This document shows, piece after piece, positions 10,766 through 21,472 of a stretch of 64,000 nt of DNA. A program made the translations under genes and the position numbers. The notes below the pieces were generated by a model. It saw only the letters and a list, made by a program, of their open reading frames with translations. It was not told the DNA's origin and searched no databases. This DNA is from Phytophthora hibernalis. Lineage: Eukaryota; Oomycota; Peronosporomycetes; Peronosporales; Peronosporaceae. The stretch lies in contig JAAKBF010000123.1 of assembly GCA_012656075.1 (NCBI GenBank), positions 1 through 64,000 of the forward strand, in the 5' to 3' direction. Within the stretch, counting starts at the first letter, position 1; every line of letters starts with the position of its first letter.

Positions 10766-12044
10766 CTAGGTAGGAGATAAGAGAATCAGTTCAATTTCTG
10801 TCGGAGGAATTAACCAACTTGCAGAAAAACTGTTTGCAGATACATTTGTATCACTGACGTGTTCAGTTGACCCAGGTAGTAGAAATGGCGTGAGTATGCG
10901 CTGAATTTCTTTCAACGTGTCCACTATCGGCCGCAAGTCTAACCGCAGTGTTTCCATGATCGTTTTTGACATTCACGTCAGCACCACATTTCTCTACAAG
11001 ATATCGGACAACCACTACGTTACTGCTTTCAGCAGCCCCAATCAGAGCTGTGTATCCGTCCTTATTCTGAGCAAATACGTCGACGTGCTAGGTTTCAGCA
11101 AGGTACCGAACGACATTGATCTTGCCAAAACGAGCGGCTCTCATCAGTGCTGTAGTTCCGTTGTCATTCTAGCATTTACGTCTGCATGGCACTTTTCAGC
11201 AAGATAACGCACAACCTTCACATGTCCCAATTCAGCCGTCTCCATCAGTGCAAATTCCTTATCAGCGCCTACGCCCTGTTGAGCCACCATACGAGTCGTC
11301 TCGAAGTTGCGCTCTGTGACTTTTCCATATCATAGTCACAGCGTTTAGCGAGGTACCGGACGAGTTTGATGTTACCGTTTCTAGCAGCCCACATCAACGC
11401 TGTATATCCTTTCTTGTTCTTTGCAAAAACGTTAGCTCTCCATTGCCCTGCTAGATACTGGGCAACTTTTATGAAATTATTTTCCGTGTCTAATATCAGC
11501 GCTGTGTTTCCAGCATCATCCTTGTCATTTAATTCCGCATCACAATGTTCTGCGAGGTGTCGAACAATTTTTTTATTGTTAGCAATAAGCATTGCTGTGG
11601 ATCCGTCTCCGTTTCGGAATGTTATATCCGCCTTGCACTGCTCAACCAAATATCGGATAACCCCAATATGTGTATACAGAGCGGCCAGCATGAGCGCTGA
11701 GTTCCCAAAATTGTTCCTGCCATTTATATCTGCTCCCGTGTCTCAATCAGGTACCGAACGATTTCAACATTGCCGCTTCCAGCTGCCACTATGAGTGCTG
11801 TATTTCCATACTTGTTCTTTTCATTCACGTCAACACCACATTCATCAGCGAGATACCACACAATCTCGAAATGGCCCTTATCAGCAGCCTTCATCAGCAA
11901 AGAGTCTCCATTCTCATCGGCGGTATTCAAGTCTGCACCACATCGCTCCACAAGGTACCGAAAGACTTCTGTTTTACCGTTCCTTGCAGCGCATGTCAGC
12001 GCTGTACACCCACTGGGTGTAAAGAGACGAGCTGAGGAGAGCAT
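10766..12044 (-). pseudogene. Ankyrin-repeat gene, paralogue of the one at 14.8-15.7 kb
   Basis: About eleven ankyrin units of roughly 33 residues can be traced, for example GYTALMWAARNGNIKLVRYL and GNTALIVAAGSGNVEIVRYL. Open segments are 12044-11724 and 11691-11269; the unit series then continues through 11250-10917 with frame changes and at least one internal stop. The last piece (10972-10766) ends with RILTPFLLPGS and PPTEIEL, matching the segment that links ankyrin repeats to kinase in the neighbouring gene (RILTPFLLPSS, PPSEIEL). The gene therefore probably once continued into a kinase domain, now replaced by the MULE fragment at 10381-10720. Such proteins are expected to act in intracellular signalling. 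Confidence 0.75.
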
Positions 12045-12049
12045 TAAAC

Positions 12050-12235
12050 GTGGCGCAATATCTCGCTGAACAATGTAGGTTTGGTGTTAATTTCAAGCCC
12101 TGGAGGGGAGACACAGCGGTAATAAAGGCCGCGGAAAACAGTAATTCTGAAGTCGTCCGGCACCTCGCTGAACAATGCGTTGCAGAAGTTCATACCACGA
12201 ACAATGACGGACGCTCTGCTACGGCATCATTATAT
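12050..12235 (+). pseudogene. Ankyrin fragment in inverted orientation
   Basis: About one and a half ankyrin units read on the plus strand, with AQYLAEQC, then GDTAVIKAAENSNSEVVRHL and AEQC. It abuts the opposite-strand ankyrin gene (ends at 12044) and runs directly into the 51-bp palindrome at 12235. The orientation flip and the palindrome together suggest an inversion or fold-back event. Too short to be a gene. Confidence 0.65.
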
Positions 12236-12285
12236 GCTCACACAGTATCTGGAGCCTGCTGCAGGCTTCAGATACTGTGTGAGCA
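12235..12285. repeat. 51-bp near-perfect palindrome
   Basis: Two 25-base arms around a single central T. The left arm begins TGCTCACACAGTATCTG and the right arm ends CAGATACTGTGTGAGCA; they differ at one position (G versus A at arm position 18). The palindrome sits exactly where the plus-strand ankyrin fragment ends. It could extrude as a cruciform or mark a fold-back rearrangement. The 330 bases that follow (12286-12613) hold no recognisable gene. Confidence 0.9.
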
Positions 12286-12613
12286 TTAAATGAACGTTAC
12301 TACTTATCTTGCGCCTCCATTTTTCCATCTGAAATCGAGCGGCGTTCTGAGGTAGCAACAAGAACAAGTCGTCGGAACTGAAATTTGTGCACTAAAATGT
12401 ATTCGCTTCACAACACCCGTACCTCAAAAGCACCAGGTACACAAGAAGGCGATCACGCACAGCACTAGACCAAGCCTGATGCCCAGACTCGTAGAACCAG
12501 TGCGAACAGCCCAGCCTAGACAGCTCCGATGTGGTGCTGTTTTGAAGGATAGAAAGTATGCATCCTTGAGTTTATCCAGACGTCGGTGCAATGAGTGGCC
12601 CCGAATTGCTGTC

Positions 12614-13848
12614 TCAGGCAGGGAATTGTAGTTTACTCAAATTCGAAGTGGACGCAAACGCATCTGTAACCAGAGTGCAGAACGCTACACAGCACTTGGA
12701 GTTGCCGTTGATTTGGCCGCGTATCTGCTCGAGGTGATTCCACAGGTCTTTATAAAGGAGTCGCACCGACGATAATTTTCCTCCCTTCGAGTCGTCTTGC
12801 ATCCTTATTAGCAATTTTTGAGCTGCGGCAATGACTTCCGATGCAGATTTCAGCTTGACAGACTTTGTCGACGAAGAATTGGCCAAACTGTTGTCTTGTT
12901 TATCCACCAGCTTCGCCAACTCATCAACAACAGTAGAGATTTTGATTCTCTTTTCTGGCACTAACACACATATGCGCTTCACCAATTCCCACTGTCTGTC
13001 CTCGCAGATTGAGGGTCGAGACAGCAACGTTCAGTTCGACGCGTTATGTCTCACCGCACACTTGTCAGAAATACTCCACGGATAGCATTGTTGCGAGCTG
13101 GTCCCATTCTTCACTGCCACGACAACTCGCATTGCTTCCACTATGCACATTCCCAGAGAGTTCACGTCCGACGCAAATGTTGGTCGTGTGTTGGCATCAA
13201 AGCACTCCGGTGCCACCCAGTTCCACGCAGCTGAAACGACAGCCTTGTCTTCACTGCTCGCTACCGAACTCAAGCCACAGTCCGTCACCTTGGCTTTCAT
13301 ATCACTTCCGATCACAATGTTGTTTCCTTTCAAATCACCGTGGACGACGTTGCGGGCATGGAGATATTGAATCCCCAGCGCAGCCTCACGGAGCTATGTC
13401 CATAATTGACCAGGATTCTTTCGCAAGTAGCTGACCAAGGTCCCGTCGTTAGCGTACTCGCAGACGAAGAAGGGTCTCCCGACGTGGCAAGCGCCAAACA
13501 ACTGAATAATGTGCGGATGACTAAAGCCAAACCAAATTTCGACTTCCCGGCGGAACGTCGCTAAAGCTTCCACTCTCTTGGCGGTGATCATTTGCGCCTG
13601 TGTTCTTCCGGTGAATTTAAGCCCTTGAGAAGAAGATAAGCATCCGATACCCCTGAGATAATCAGCTCGATATGTTCACTGCGTTGTTGTTTCTGTCGAG
13701 CTTCACTCATCTTCATAGCATTCACATTGGTCTCTCCCAGTGATGCCTTGAGTGACTCAATACGCCAATGCAACGCGTAAAAGCTGTTAGTGGTTGCACG
13801 CGTTGAAGATAGTCGCATGATTCGAGCTTGTTCAGGCGATATCTTCAC
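12614..13848 (-). pseudogene. TKL-like protein kinase, broken
   Basis: Kinase domain of the tyrosine-kinase-like type common in oomycetes. The 13848-13588 frame is a helical N-terminal segment. From 13591 the kinase reads HPHIIQLFGACHVGRPFFV and CEYANDGTLVSYL, then an in-frame TAG near 13397-13395, IQYLHARNVVHGDLKGNN (catalytic loop, HGD in place of HRD), VTDCGLSS (DFG changed to DCG) and APECF (APE). A second in-frame stop lies near 13028-13030, before the C-lobe end DRQWELVKRICVLVPEKR. The tail to 12614 is helical. One frame change equals one lost base, but the two nonsense codons make real decay likely. No ankyrin repeats of its own are present upstream. Confidence 0.75.
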
Positions 13849-13881
13849 TGTATGGTAAAATTCGGTGATAAGAACGTGAAA

Positions 13882-15656
13882 TCATGCCAACAAGGTCGGA
13901 TGGGTCGCCGATTTTCGTAGACACTCGCGTATTCCCTTGATGTCTTCGAATGCTTGGCGATACTGGTTATTGCCGTATTTTTCCATGTACAGTTGTAGTT
14001 TCAGCCATGCCTCTTGCATACTGCCATAATCGTATTCTTCAAACGAGCTGAGTTCCTGGCAGGTATTGGAGCTCTTGTTGATAACCAAACATGCAAGCTC
14101 ATAGGCGACTGACGATAGACTGGCGCGTTTATTCGGGTCTTGCGAGCACATGCGCCACACTAGTTCGCGTGCATCACAAATGGAGCATTCAGGGTTACTG
14201 GAGGTGTATCTGGTGTATGCGTTCGTCTCTGGAGCCCAGTCCGACTTTGCTTTTCTAACTACGTACACAGATTGACCACTCCATGGTATTTTTCCGGTCA
14301 CTGCTTCCAAAATGCACATTCCCAAAGAATACACATCGGATTCGAAGGAGGACGCATTCCCTTTCAAAACCTCAGGAGCCTGCCAGCGCATGGACACGGT
14401 AACACCAGATGCACCTGCATCGGACTTCTCCGCCGATTTACTGAGCCCGAAATTTGAAAGTTTCGCCATGCCGTTGCTGCCAATTGGAATGTTTCTGCAA
14501 CGAAGGTCCCCGCGAACAATTCCCCGCTCATGAAGATACTCGAGCCCTAATGCTGCCCATACAGATATTTCCAAATCGTCGACTTTTCCTTTGAAGTTGA
14601 CGTGACGTGTTGGATCAGCGTCCCGTTGCTAGCATACTCGCACACAAAGAACTTCACCAGCGGGTCCGCTTCGCACGCGCCGTACATCTTGACCACGTTG
14701 GGGTGGCGTAACTTGTGCCACAAATGGACTTCATCATCGAATGTCGAGCGAGAGGCGTCTGGAATGAATAATTTATAACCACATCGGCATCGTGCCACTT
14801 TGCGCGGAAGTCGCCCCAATATTACTACTCTGGTGGAAGAGGGTCAATTCGATTTCGGAAGGAGGAATTGAGCAGCTTGATAAACCATCGAGAGATGGAA
14901 CTCCCTTCATAGTTGTTGACGTTGCATCGCTGGTTTGCAATTGAGAACTTGGTAGAAGAAAAGGTGTGAGGATACGACGAATTTCGTGGTAACCATGATC
15001 AGCTGCAAGTCGAACTGCTGTGTTTCCGTTTTTGTTCTTGACATTGACGTCTGCGCCACATTCACATGCAAGATATCGAACGAGGCTAACGTTTCCATGA
15101 GCGACGGCTATTATCAGAGCCGTGTCTCCAATTTCATTCTGAGCATTCACATTTGCGCCACATTGGCCAGTGAGATACCGAACAGCTTCAATTTTGCCGA
15201 ATTCGGCGGCCAGCAGCATCGCTGTGTATCCTTTCCGGTTTTTGACGTTCACATGTACGGCACAATGCTTCACAAGATACTTGATGATAGTTATCTCACC
15301 GTGTTTTGAGGCCTTCATAAGTGCTGTATCACCGTCCTTGTTTGTAGCATTTACGTACAAAGCACCTCTTTTGCGAGATTCCGGACAGGTTTAATCAACC
15401 CAAATGCAGCGGCCTTCATTAGCGCTGTGTCACCACCTTGTTTGCTGGTGTTTACACTTGTGGCACTTGTGACAGAAAATCCTCGGATCATGACGAAAGC
15501 AGCTACACCCATCGACATTGCGGGCCCACCATTTGCACCTGGGTTGTACGGTTCGGTATGCATTCCAGCGGTAACCCCAACAATCACTGGATGTCCGTAC
15601 TGGGCGTTGACGTTTCCATGCATGGCAAAATGCTCATGATTGCTCGAATTCTTCAT
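13882..15656 (-). pseudogene. Ankyrin repeat-TKL kinase, Asp of DFG replaced
   Basis: N-terminal part (15656-14880): about five ankyrin repeats, for example GYTAMLLAAEFGKIEAVRYL and GDTALIIAVAHGNVSLVRYL. A linker with RILTPFLLPSS and PPSEIEL follows, then the kinase: DVVI next to KLFIPDAS (catalytic Lys region), HPNVVKMYGACEADP, FFVCEYASNGTL, YLHERGIVRGDLRCRN (Asp and Asn kept, HRD motif altered), KLSNFGLSK in place of DFG, WQAPEVL, and SDVYSLGMCILEAVTGKIPW. The tail after the C-lobe is helical and ends at 13882. At least four frame changes are needed, all equal to loss of one base. The NFG change removes the metal-binding Asp, so even a repaired product would probably be a pseudokinase. Confidence 0.75.
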
Positions 15657-15659
15657 CTG

Positions 15660-16585
15660 CTACGTAGCTGTTGAAATGGGAACTGAAGTTGCCATCTCGC
15701 TTCGCCCCGAGCAGTGGAAACTGCCAGGCCAAGAAGTAAACTGGTAATTTTTCCGCCTTCAAGCCCACGTAAGTGAAGCAACAACCCACCGCGTAGTCTG
15801 TCATGTGGTGCGTTAATTGAAATTAGCTCCCCATTTCAGACGGACGAGTATCCTGTAATTGCGTATGCGGGCTCGCGAGCATCATGAGTAATTCCACCTG
15901 TAAGAACTACAACCAGACAAACTTCCCCGTAACCTTGATAAAGTGGGGCCTCCAGGAGCCACAAATTGCTGGAGAACTAAACGTCGGTAATAATACACTT
16001 CTATATTATTTCGTTTCGTTGGAAGGCTACCAATGCCGTCTTTCATTCTGCAGAAACTATAAGCGGATATTGTAGTTGAAATTTGAGACTTCATGTTACT
16101 TCGCAGTTGTGCCGCTCACCGAATGCAAGCGCCGTTCCAAAGAAACAACTCGACCATACATACATCGAAGTAACCTTCTTGTTTGAGCTCTTGTATCAAT
16201 GCAGTAAATCCAGCATTACTGCTGCGTTCATAATGCAAAAAGGTGTTAGAATGATGATACGTCCAGCAACGGATACCAAAAACCTGCTGCGCACGTACAA
16301 ATAATTGTACATGTACTACCAACAGAGGTAGAAAATGATACAGCGGATATTGGGCGAGAATGCTTCCGGATAATGGAGCCGTCATAGACTGCTGCTAAGC
16401 AGAATATTGTGGCTACGACTCAGCTTTTACTGCAGAAATTATAACAAAGAGCTGTGAAAGCGAGGTTGGCGTCCGAGCTAGCTAGTCGAAGGATTCAGTA
16501 TCTGCTGAATTGTACAGTGCTTCGTATGTATCAACATAACCCAAGTATTTCACAAAGCCTGAATATCAACAAACATCAACTCGCC
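15660..16585. other. Gap between kinase gene and cysteine-rich array
   Basis: No gene is supported. A 63-codon plus-strand frame at 15884-16075 (with CKNYNQTNFP and a Cys near its end) has no recognisable family and no splice context. The stretch separates the ankyrin/kinase block from the cysteine-rich membrane-protein array and probably contains the 3' region of gene A and the promoter of the kinase gene. Confidence 0.35.
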
Positions 16586-16587
16586 TA

Positions 16588-17550
16588 CTAGCGCAGTATG
16601 GCCAGTGCCGGTGCCAAATCTTCCGGGTGGGTACGATACTGAAGACTTGGCGAGGCAGGACGAAATCCCTCCCCTTCCTCGACAATCGCCGAGGTCCCTT
16701 CCGCGGCTGACAACTGAATTCGCATAACGCCTGTCGGCCCCGCGCTCTGTGTACCATTTCCATGCTCCGTCTCGATCAGTTTCTCACGCATCGATTTCCA
16801 CCCCGAAAGAGTCAATTGCGGACCACGAGGTGACCTTGGCCGGCGTCGAATCGCTGTCATCGCCTGACCCGGCGAAGTCTCTAGCCCTGCAACAGCAAGA
16901 AACCTCAACAACTCAGCACGCCCTCAAAGCACAAGTCATCTTCGAAGCACGTACATGGCATGGCACATCTCAACAACTTTTTAAGGCAAAAGGTGAGCAT
17001 GGAAAACACGATGCACGACGCCACCCCCATGGCGATCACCAGCATGATACTCCCCACTTTCGCCGTCTCGTAGGCCGGACATTCTTTCTGAATCACCATG
17101 GAATCTCTCGCCTCCCGTTCGCAAACCGCCAAACAGATGCAGCCACCCTCCCCAACACACTCAGCAGAAGACTTGACCTCCCCATTTGCAGCATATTCCT
17201 CCAGCCACCGAATGCGACAAACACTGCAAACTGTATCCGAAGCCTCGCAGTAGCTCAAACTGGTCGCCGCATAGTAAGTATCACCTTCCACCTGCTCCGA
17301 CGAACTCAAACACTGTCCAATGTCACCAACCACACACTGAAAAATACAACTACTACCATTAGTTTTGCTATCATTGAGAGATGACACGACTTTAGCGTAC
17401 GGTATCTCCGACGATCCCGACGTTGAGACAGTCGAAGCAGGTCCGCGATATCTCGCAGCTCTTGTCCGCGTACCAAGTGCACGAGTCTCCGGTGGTCGAA
17501 ACGTTGGTGGGGTCCGTCACCTCTGCGCTGCCATTGGAACTCGACGCCAT
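16588..17550 (-). CDS. Gene A: 14-Cys single-pass membrane protein
   Basis: Three exons: 17550-17401, 17336-16955 and 16886-16588, with GT-AG introns of 64 nt (GTACGC...TTTCAG) and 68 nt (GTACGT...TTGCAG). The exon sum of 831 nt gives 276 residues without interruption. Start chosen at MASSSNG by alignment with gene C; an upstream Met is followed by no signal peptide. Domain order: Ser/Thr-rich N-terminus (1-29); Cys domain with DSCTWY, SRTCFDCLN, GQCLSS, SYC, CSVC and GGCICLAVC; transmembrane segment about 143-168; basic run KKLLRC; tail motif LTLSGWKSMREKLIETEHG; terminal EEGEGFRPASPS. All 14 family cysteines are present. Predicted orientation: Cys domain outside, GW tail in the cytosol. Function unknown. 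Its 5' half is duplicated at 18400-20115. Confidence 0.8.
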
Positions 17551-17797
17551 TTGGTCGCCTTCTTCCGGACTGGAGACTTTGCGGCACCGCACAGCAGAGT
17601 GGACCTATCGGTGCAGAGATTCAACGTGCGCATCTTAGCGATGTGTGACGTGTGAGCACTTCAAGGTAGGCTCGAATCCCGAGTCTTTTTTAGCAAGAGA
17701 GACGCTCATGTTCATAGTAATATAATATTTGCCAGTCCCGCTAGACTAGACGTAGTCCGTATAAATACTTTTCCTCATTCTCGAGGTGGTCAAGCTC

Positions 17798-18395
17798 ATG
17801 TGTGCGATCGTTGGTGTGGCAGGAAGCGCATTCGAGGTGGACATCGACGAGGGCGCGTTTGTGTCAGCGTTGAAGAAGGCGATCATGACTTAGGAGCCCG
17901 ACGCGCTGCGGCTCTTCCTGTCCAAGACGGCGCGTGGCTGAATTGGGCTGGTGTGACGCTGGATGAACATGGGCATCCGCAAGGCTTCGTGCAGATGAAT
18001 CTGTGGCTCAAGAACACCAAGAACTTTGGACAGAAGTTTCAACCGGGTGAGGACCAAGTTCATGTGCTGGTGGTGGTGCCACCTTCGAGTCTGAAATGGT
18101 ACTACACGAAGACTTGCAGCAATGACAACGTTGAGCATCAGAAGATGGTTGAGCAAGCAAAGAAAGAGCTGGAGCTTTATCGACGACGAGGACAAGTGAT
18201 CCAGGAAAAGTGCCCAGAATACTGCCAAGAAGTATTGGACAACATCGACACGCTCTTTAAGGCTACACCCCACTTCCATTTCTTAGTGTGCAAGGGTCAG
18301 CGTTTCTTCACTCCGTCAGCAAAGGACAGACATAAGAGAGCTGTGACAATGAAGAAATTATCCGTCGTTAATGAAAAGGCAAATGGAGTTCGACG
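17798..18395 (+). pseudogene. Crinkler (CRN) fragment
   Basis: The start reads KLMCAIVGVAGSAFEVDID, the canonical CRN N-terminus, but the expected ATG two codons before KL reads GTG, leaving the ATG at 17798. An in-frame TAG follows after AIMT. LFLSK (the LFLAK position) lies just before a one-base loss, after which DGAWL and the closing VHVLVVVP block follow in the next frame. A helical C-terminal segment (QKMVEQAKKELELYRRRGQ) continues to about 18390, where the sequence switches abruptly into the duplicated 5' end of gene A in antisense. CRN proteins are host-cell-targeted oomycete effectors. This copy is broken by a stop, a frame change and 3' truncation. Confidence 0.85.
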
Positions 18396-18399
18396 TATC

Positions 18400-18600
18400 G
18401 GATACGGTATCTCCAATGATTCCGACGTTGAGATAGTCGAAACAGGTTCGCGATATCTCGCAGCTCTTGTCCGCGTACCAAGTACAGGAGTCTCCGGTGG
18501 TCGACACGTTGCTTGGGACCGTCATCTCTGCTGCAAATCCATGAGGTCGCCTTCTTCCGGACTGGAGACTTTGCGGTAACTTCAGAGTTGAAGTGAGATT
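18400..18600 (-). pseudogene. Fragment B: duplicated first exon of gene A
   Basis: High similarity to exon 1 and 5' flank of gene A (17398-17640). The DSCTWYADKSC and CFDCLN equivalents are visible in antisense, with several substitutions and frame changes. The match stops close to the exon 1 donor position of A, where the CRN fragment begins. On the other side, the 5' flank continues to 18614, is interrupted by the Harbinger element, and resumes at 19977-20115 (matching 17640-17760). Exons 2 and 3 are missing. It is a relic of a tandem duplication and not a gene. Confidence 0.85.
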
Positions 18601-18617
18601 TCAACGTGCACATCTTA

Positions 18618-19973
18618 GAGCACCTCCAACGGTATTGCATAGTGCAAAATTGATTAGAGGAAATGAATGAGGAATTGCGAGGTGGAGCATCGCATAAACG
18701 GACCACTCCTTGAGCAATTCAGCTGCCACCCCCAACGGTTGTATTGCGCAGTGGCTATTTACAACGCAGCGCACTCTTCAACATCAGGTCCAGAGCCCCA
18801 TCGACGATGAATACGCCTAGCGCGAACACTCTTGTCGCCTCAGCCTCGTTGAACATCATTCGGCTCAGAAGAAGGTCACGCAAGAAAAAGCACGGAGGTT
18901 CACGACCTGGACGAAGTGCGAATATCGAGCGCGATCATGTTGCTGCTTGTGAACGCTTTAGGAAAATGTACTTTGGCGAGAGACCAGATGCCCAGTTCAG
19001 GCGTCGCTTCCGCATGAGCAAAAGCTTGTTTAATACAATCCTGGACGCTGTTGGGCGACACGACGTCTATTTTACGTGGAGAAAGGATTGTACAGGTAAA
19101 TACGGCCGCTCAAGGTCACTGCAGCGCTACGAATGCTTGCGTACGGCTGCTCGGCGGACTCCCTCGACGAAGGACTGTAGATTGGTGAGTCAACAGTGCA
19201 CGAGTCACTGGATAAGTTTACATCAGCCGTGATCACAATATATGGGCCTCGCCATCTACGACTTCCAGATGAAAACGATATTTCAAAAATGCTAGAGATT
19301 AATGCCTTGCGTGGATTCCCTGGTATGATCGGCTCAATTGACTGCATGAAGTGGCAATGGAAGAATTGCCCTAGCTCCTGGTGTGGAGCATTTCAAGGAG
19401 CATCTAAGAAAGCTACAGTCGTGTTAGAAGCCGTCGCGACGGCAGATTTACACATTTGGCATGCATTTATCGGTATGCCCGGGAGTAATAACGACCTCAA
19501 CGTGCTTGATGCATCCCCACTTATTGCTGAATACGTGGATGAAAATGCTCCACGTTTTTCGTACGAAATAAACGGATCCCCTTATGACTTCTTCTACTAT
19601 TTGGCAGATGGTATCTATCCTGAATGGAAATGCTTTGTGAAAAGTATTACCGCCCCCGCTAACGATAAACAACAGAAGTTTGCATCTTGCCAAGAATCGG
19701 TTCTAAAGATGTTGAGCGTGCGTTCGGCGTATTACAAGCCCGATTTGCCATCGTGGCTAGACCAGCTCAAGTTTGGACGCTAAATAAACTTCAGAAGATT
19801 ATGCAGTGCTGCATTATTCTTCACAACATGATCATTAGCGACGCGCCATCCATTTAAGGTGTTTACTTTAGCGTTACTTTCGGGGTCCTATCAATACACC
19901 GTTGGGGCATCAAATGTTGAAATTGCGCAATTTTTGCGCAATTCTGCGTATTGAACTACCGTTGGAGATGCTC
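18618..19973 (+). mobile_element. PIF/Harbinger element, 1356 bp
   Basis: Flanked by a TTA target duplication (18615-18617 and 19974-19976), the 3-bp site typical of PIF/Harbinger. Terminal inverted repeats: left GAGCACCTCCAACGGTA, right end complementary to GAGCATCTCCAACGGTA, one mismatch in 17. AT-rich subterminal sequence on the right contains TTGCGCAATTTTTGCGCAA. It lies inside the duplicated 5' flank of gene A, so removing the element and one TTA rejoins sequence that matches 17625-17650. Single-gene layout; no separate Myb-like protein is inside. Confidence 0.92.
18807..19857 (+). pseudogene. Harbinger DDE_Tnp_4 transposase, two frame changes
   Basis: Reads from MNTPSANTLV (18807) through a basic region and FRRRFRMSKSLFNTIL, changes frame near 19190, then continues with the family core. 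This comprises FPGMIGSIDCMKWQWKNCP (first Asp), the hallmark VLEAVA, IWHAFIGMPGSNNDLNVLD, YYLADGIYP (second Asp), and after another change near 19700 KDVERAFGVLQARF with the catalytic Glu, then CCIILHNMI and a stop at 19855-19857. Both changes equal one missing base, so all catalytic residues remain and the copy is recent. It would mobilise its own element in partnership with a Myb-like protein, if one is supplied elsewhere. Confidence 0.88.
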
Positions 19974-20154
19974 TTAGCGATGTGTGACGTGTGCACTTCA
20001 AGGTACTGCGCGTGACTCAAATCCCGAGTCTTTTAGCAGGAGGCGTTAAATCGTGTGGTGTTCATAGCAATACAATATTTGCGTCATCCAGTCTGCTATA
20101 ATAGACTGGACGTGGGTGAGTGGATCGACCGTTAGCCAGGCATTTCGGTCGTTT

Positions 20155-21073
20155 CTACATTGGGGTCATCATGTACCGCGGCTCGAATGATGCAGGCGGT
20201 GATTGTCGAGAGGCAGCGGGTGTGACCTCCACGGTGACCGCAGACGCGTCGGGCATAGATTCGGTACGACGGACTGTTTCATCGAGTCTTGCCGTGTCGC
20301 CCTTGACGAACCCGTGCTCCGTCTCGATGAGTTTCTCGCGCAACGACTTCCAACCGGCTAAACTGAGCTGAGGTCCGGACGGTGGCGGGTGAGGGATCGA
20401 ACCAGGTCCTGCAATAAAACCACAAGACAATGAGCTCTCGATTCGCAGCATTCATCTAATACCCACTCAAAAACGCACCGAAATTCCGGGGCCCAGCTCG
20501 AATGCATCTCCGTACTACGAAGACTGCCAATAGCATGCAGCCACTTACACACATCGCCAATATGATGCAGATTTGTGTCCCTGACGAGAATTCACTGGAG
20601 CTGTCGCTATCACTGTCGCATTGGTACGCAACCACCGTCTGCTGCCAATCGGGCACTTCCACGGCCGCCACGCACACGCAACCGTCCGAACCCGTGCAGT
20701 ACGTCGTGGAACCTGCACTTCCTGTAGCCTCACGGTTGTTCGTCCATTCCGAAACACAAGTAGAGCACACCGAGTCGTTGGTTCTGCAGTAGGAATAGTT
20801 GGACGCCGGGAAATACTTGGACAAAGGTTCGTAGTACTCTCGGTCGGTCAGGTACTGGTCGTAGACGTTCATGCTCACACACGCGCCTTTGGGGTCGATG
20901 GCGCACTCGTCCGTCTCCAGCAACACATTGAGACAATCGAAACCCGTTCGAGGCTGCGAGCAGTTCTCTCCGGCGTACCACGTGCAGGAATCGCCAGCTT
21001 TGGAACTGGTTGTCTTGGTCACCGTTGAGATACCGGACGCCGTCGATGTGGAGCTGTTGGATTGCGATGCCAT
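20155..21073 (-). CDS. Gene C: cysteine-rich membrane protein, two Cys lost
   Basis: Two exons, 21073-20479 and 20408-20155; a 70-nt intron (GTGCGT...TTGCAG) sits after the transmembrane segment in phase 1, as in genes A and D. Encodes 282 residues. N-terminus MASQSNSS, Ser/Thr-rich, no signal peptide. Cys domain 30-152 with CTWYAGENC, DCLN, GACVSM, SYC, CSTC, YC and GCVCVA. The family Cys at residue 44 is Gly (PRTG) and the Cys at 138 is Val (VAAV). Transmembrane about 167-187, then RRCIR. Tail: LSLAGWKSLREKLIETEHG. The two losses may reflect one missing disulfide. Function unknown; the second full member of the array. Confidence 0.8.
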
Positions 21074-21472
21074 TTGTGGATCGTGGTGCAAATTCTACTT
21101 TGGCCACAGCATTGCTAGCGACGGAATCCCAATGCGTGGCCTATCGCACCAAGGTCCTATTTCTTGTGGCGCTTGCCTTTTGTTTTTGTGGTGCCTGTAT
21201 GACTGGCTCCGATACATGAGACATACCTAAATCAAGTGAATGGCCGACTGCGTGTTTTTGCAATCTGAAGATGCGAAAACAGACAGGCTTAATCTGCTGG
21301 AGCTATTAATCCGTCCGCAGTTCACCCTCTGAAGACGATGAGTTGGACGATCTGTTCATCTCATCTCTGAACAGGAAGACCAACTTGTTCACCCTAAAAC
21401 TTTCAAGTCAACAATTTACAAGGACGACAAATCAACTGAACTGGTTGAAGTACCTGCTTATCTGAGGCATTT

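Noticed and set aside
18368..18706. Minus-strand 112-codon frame with a Cys-rich look
   Set aside because: It is a shifted reading of the duplicated exon of gene A plus the end of the Harbinger element, not a gene.
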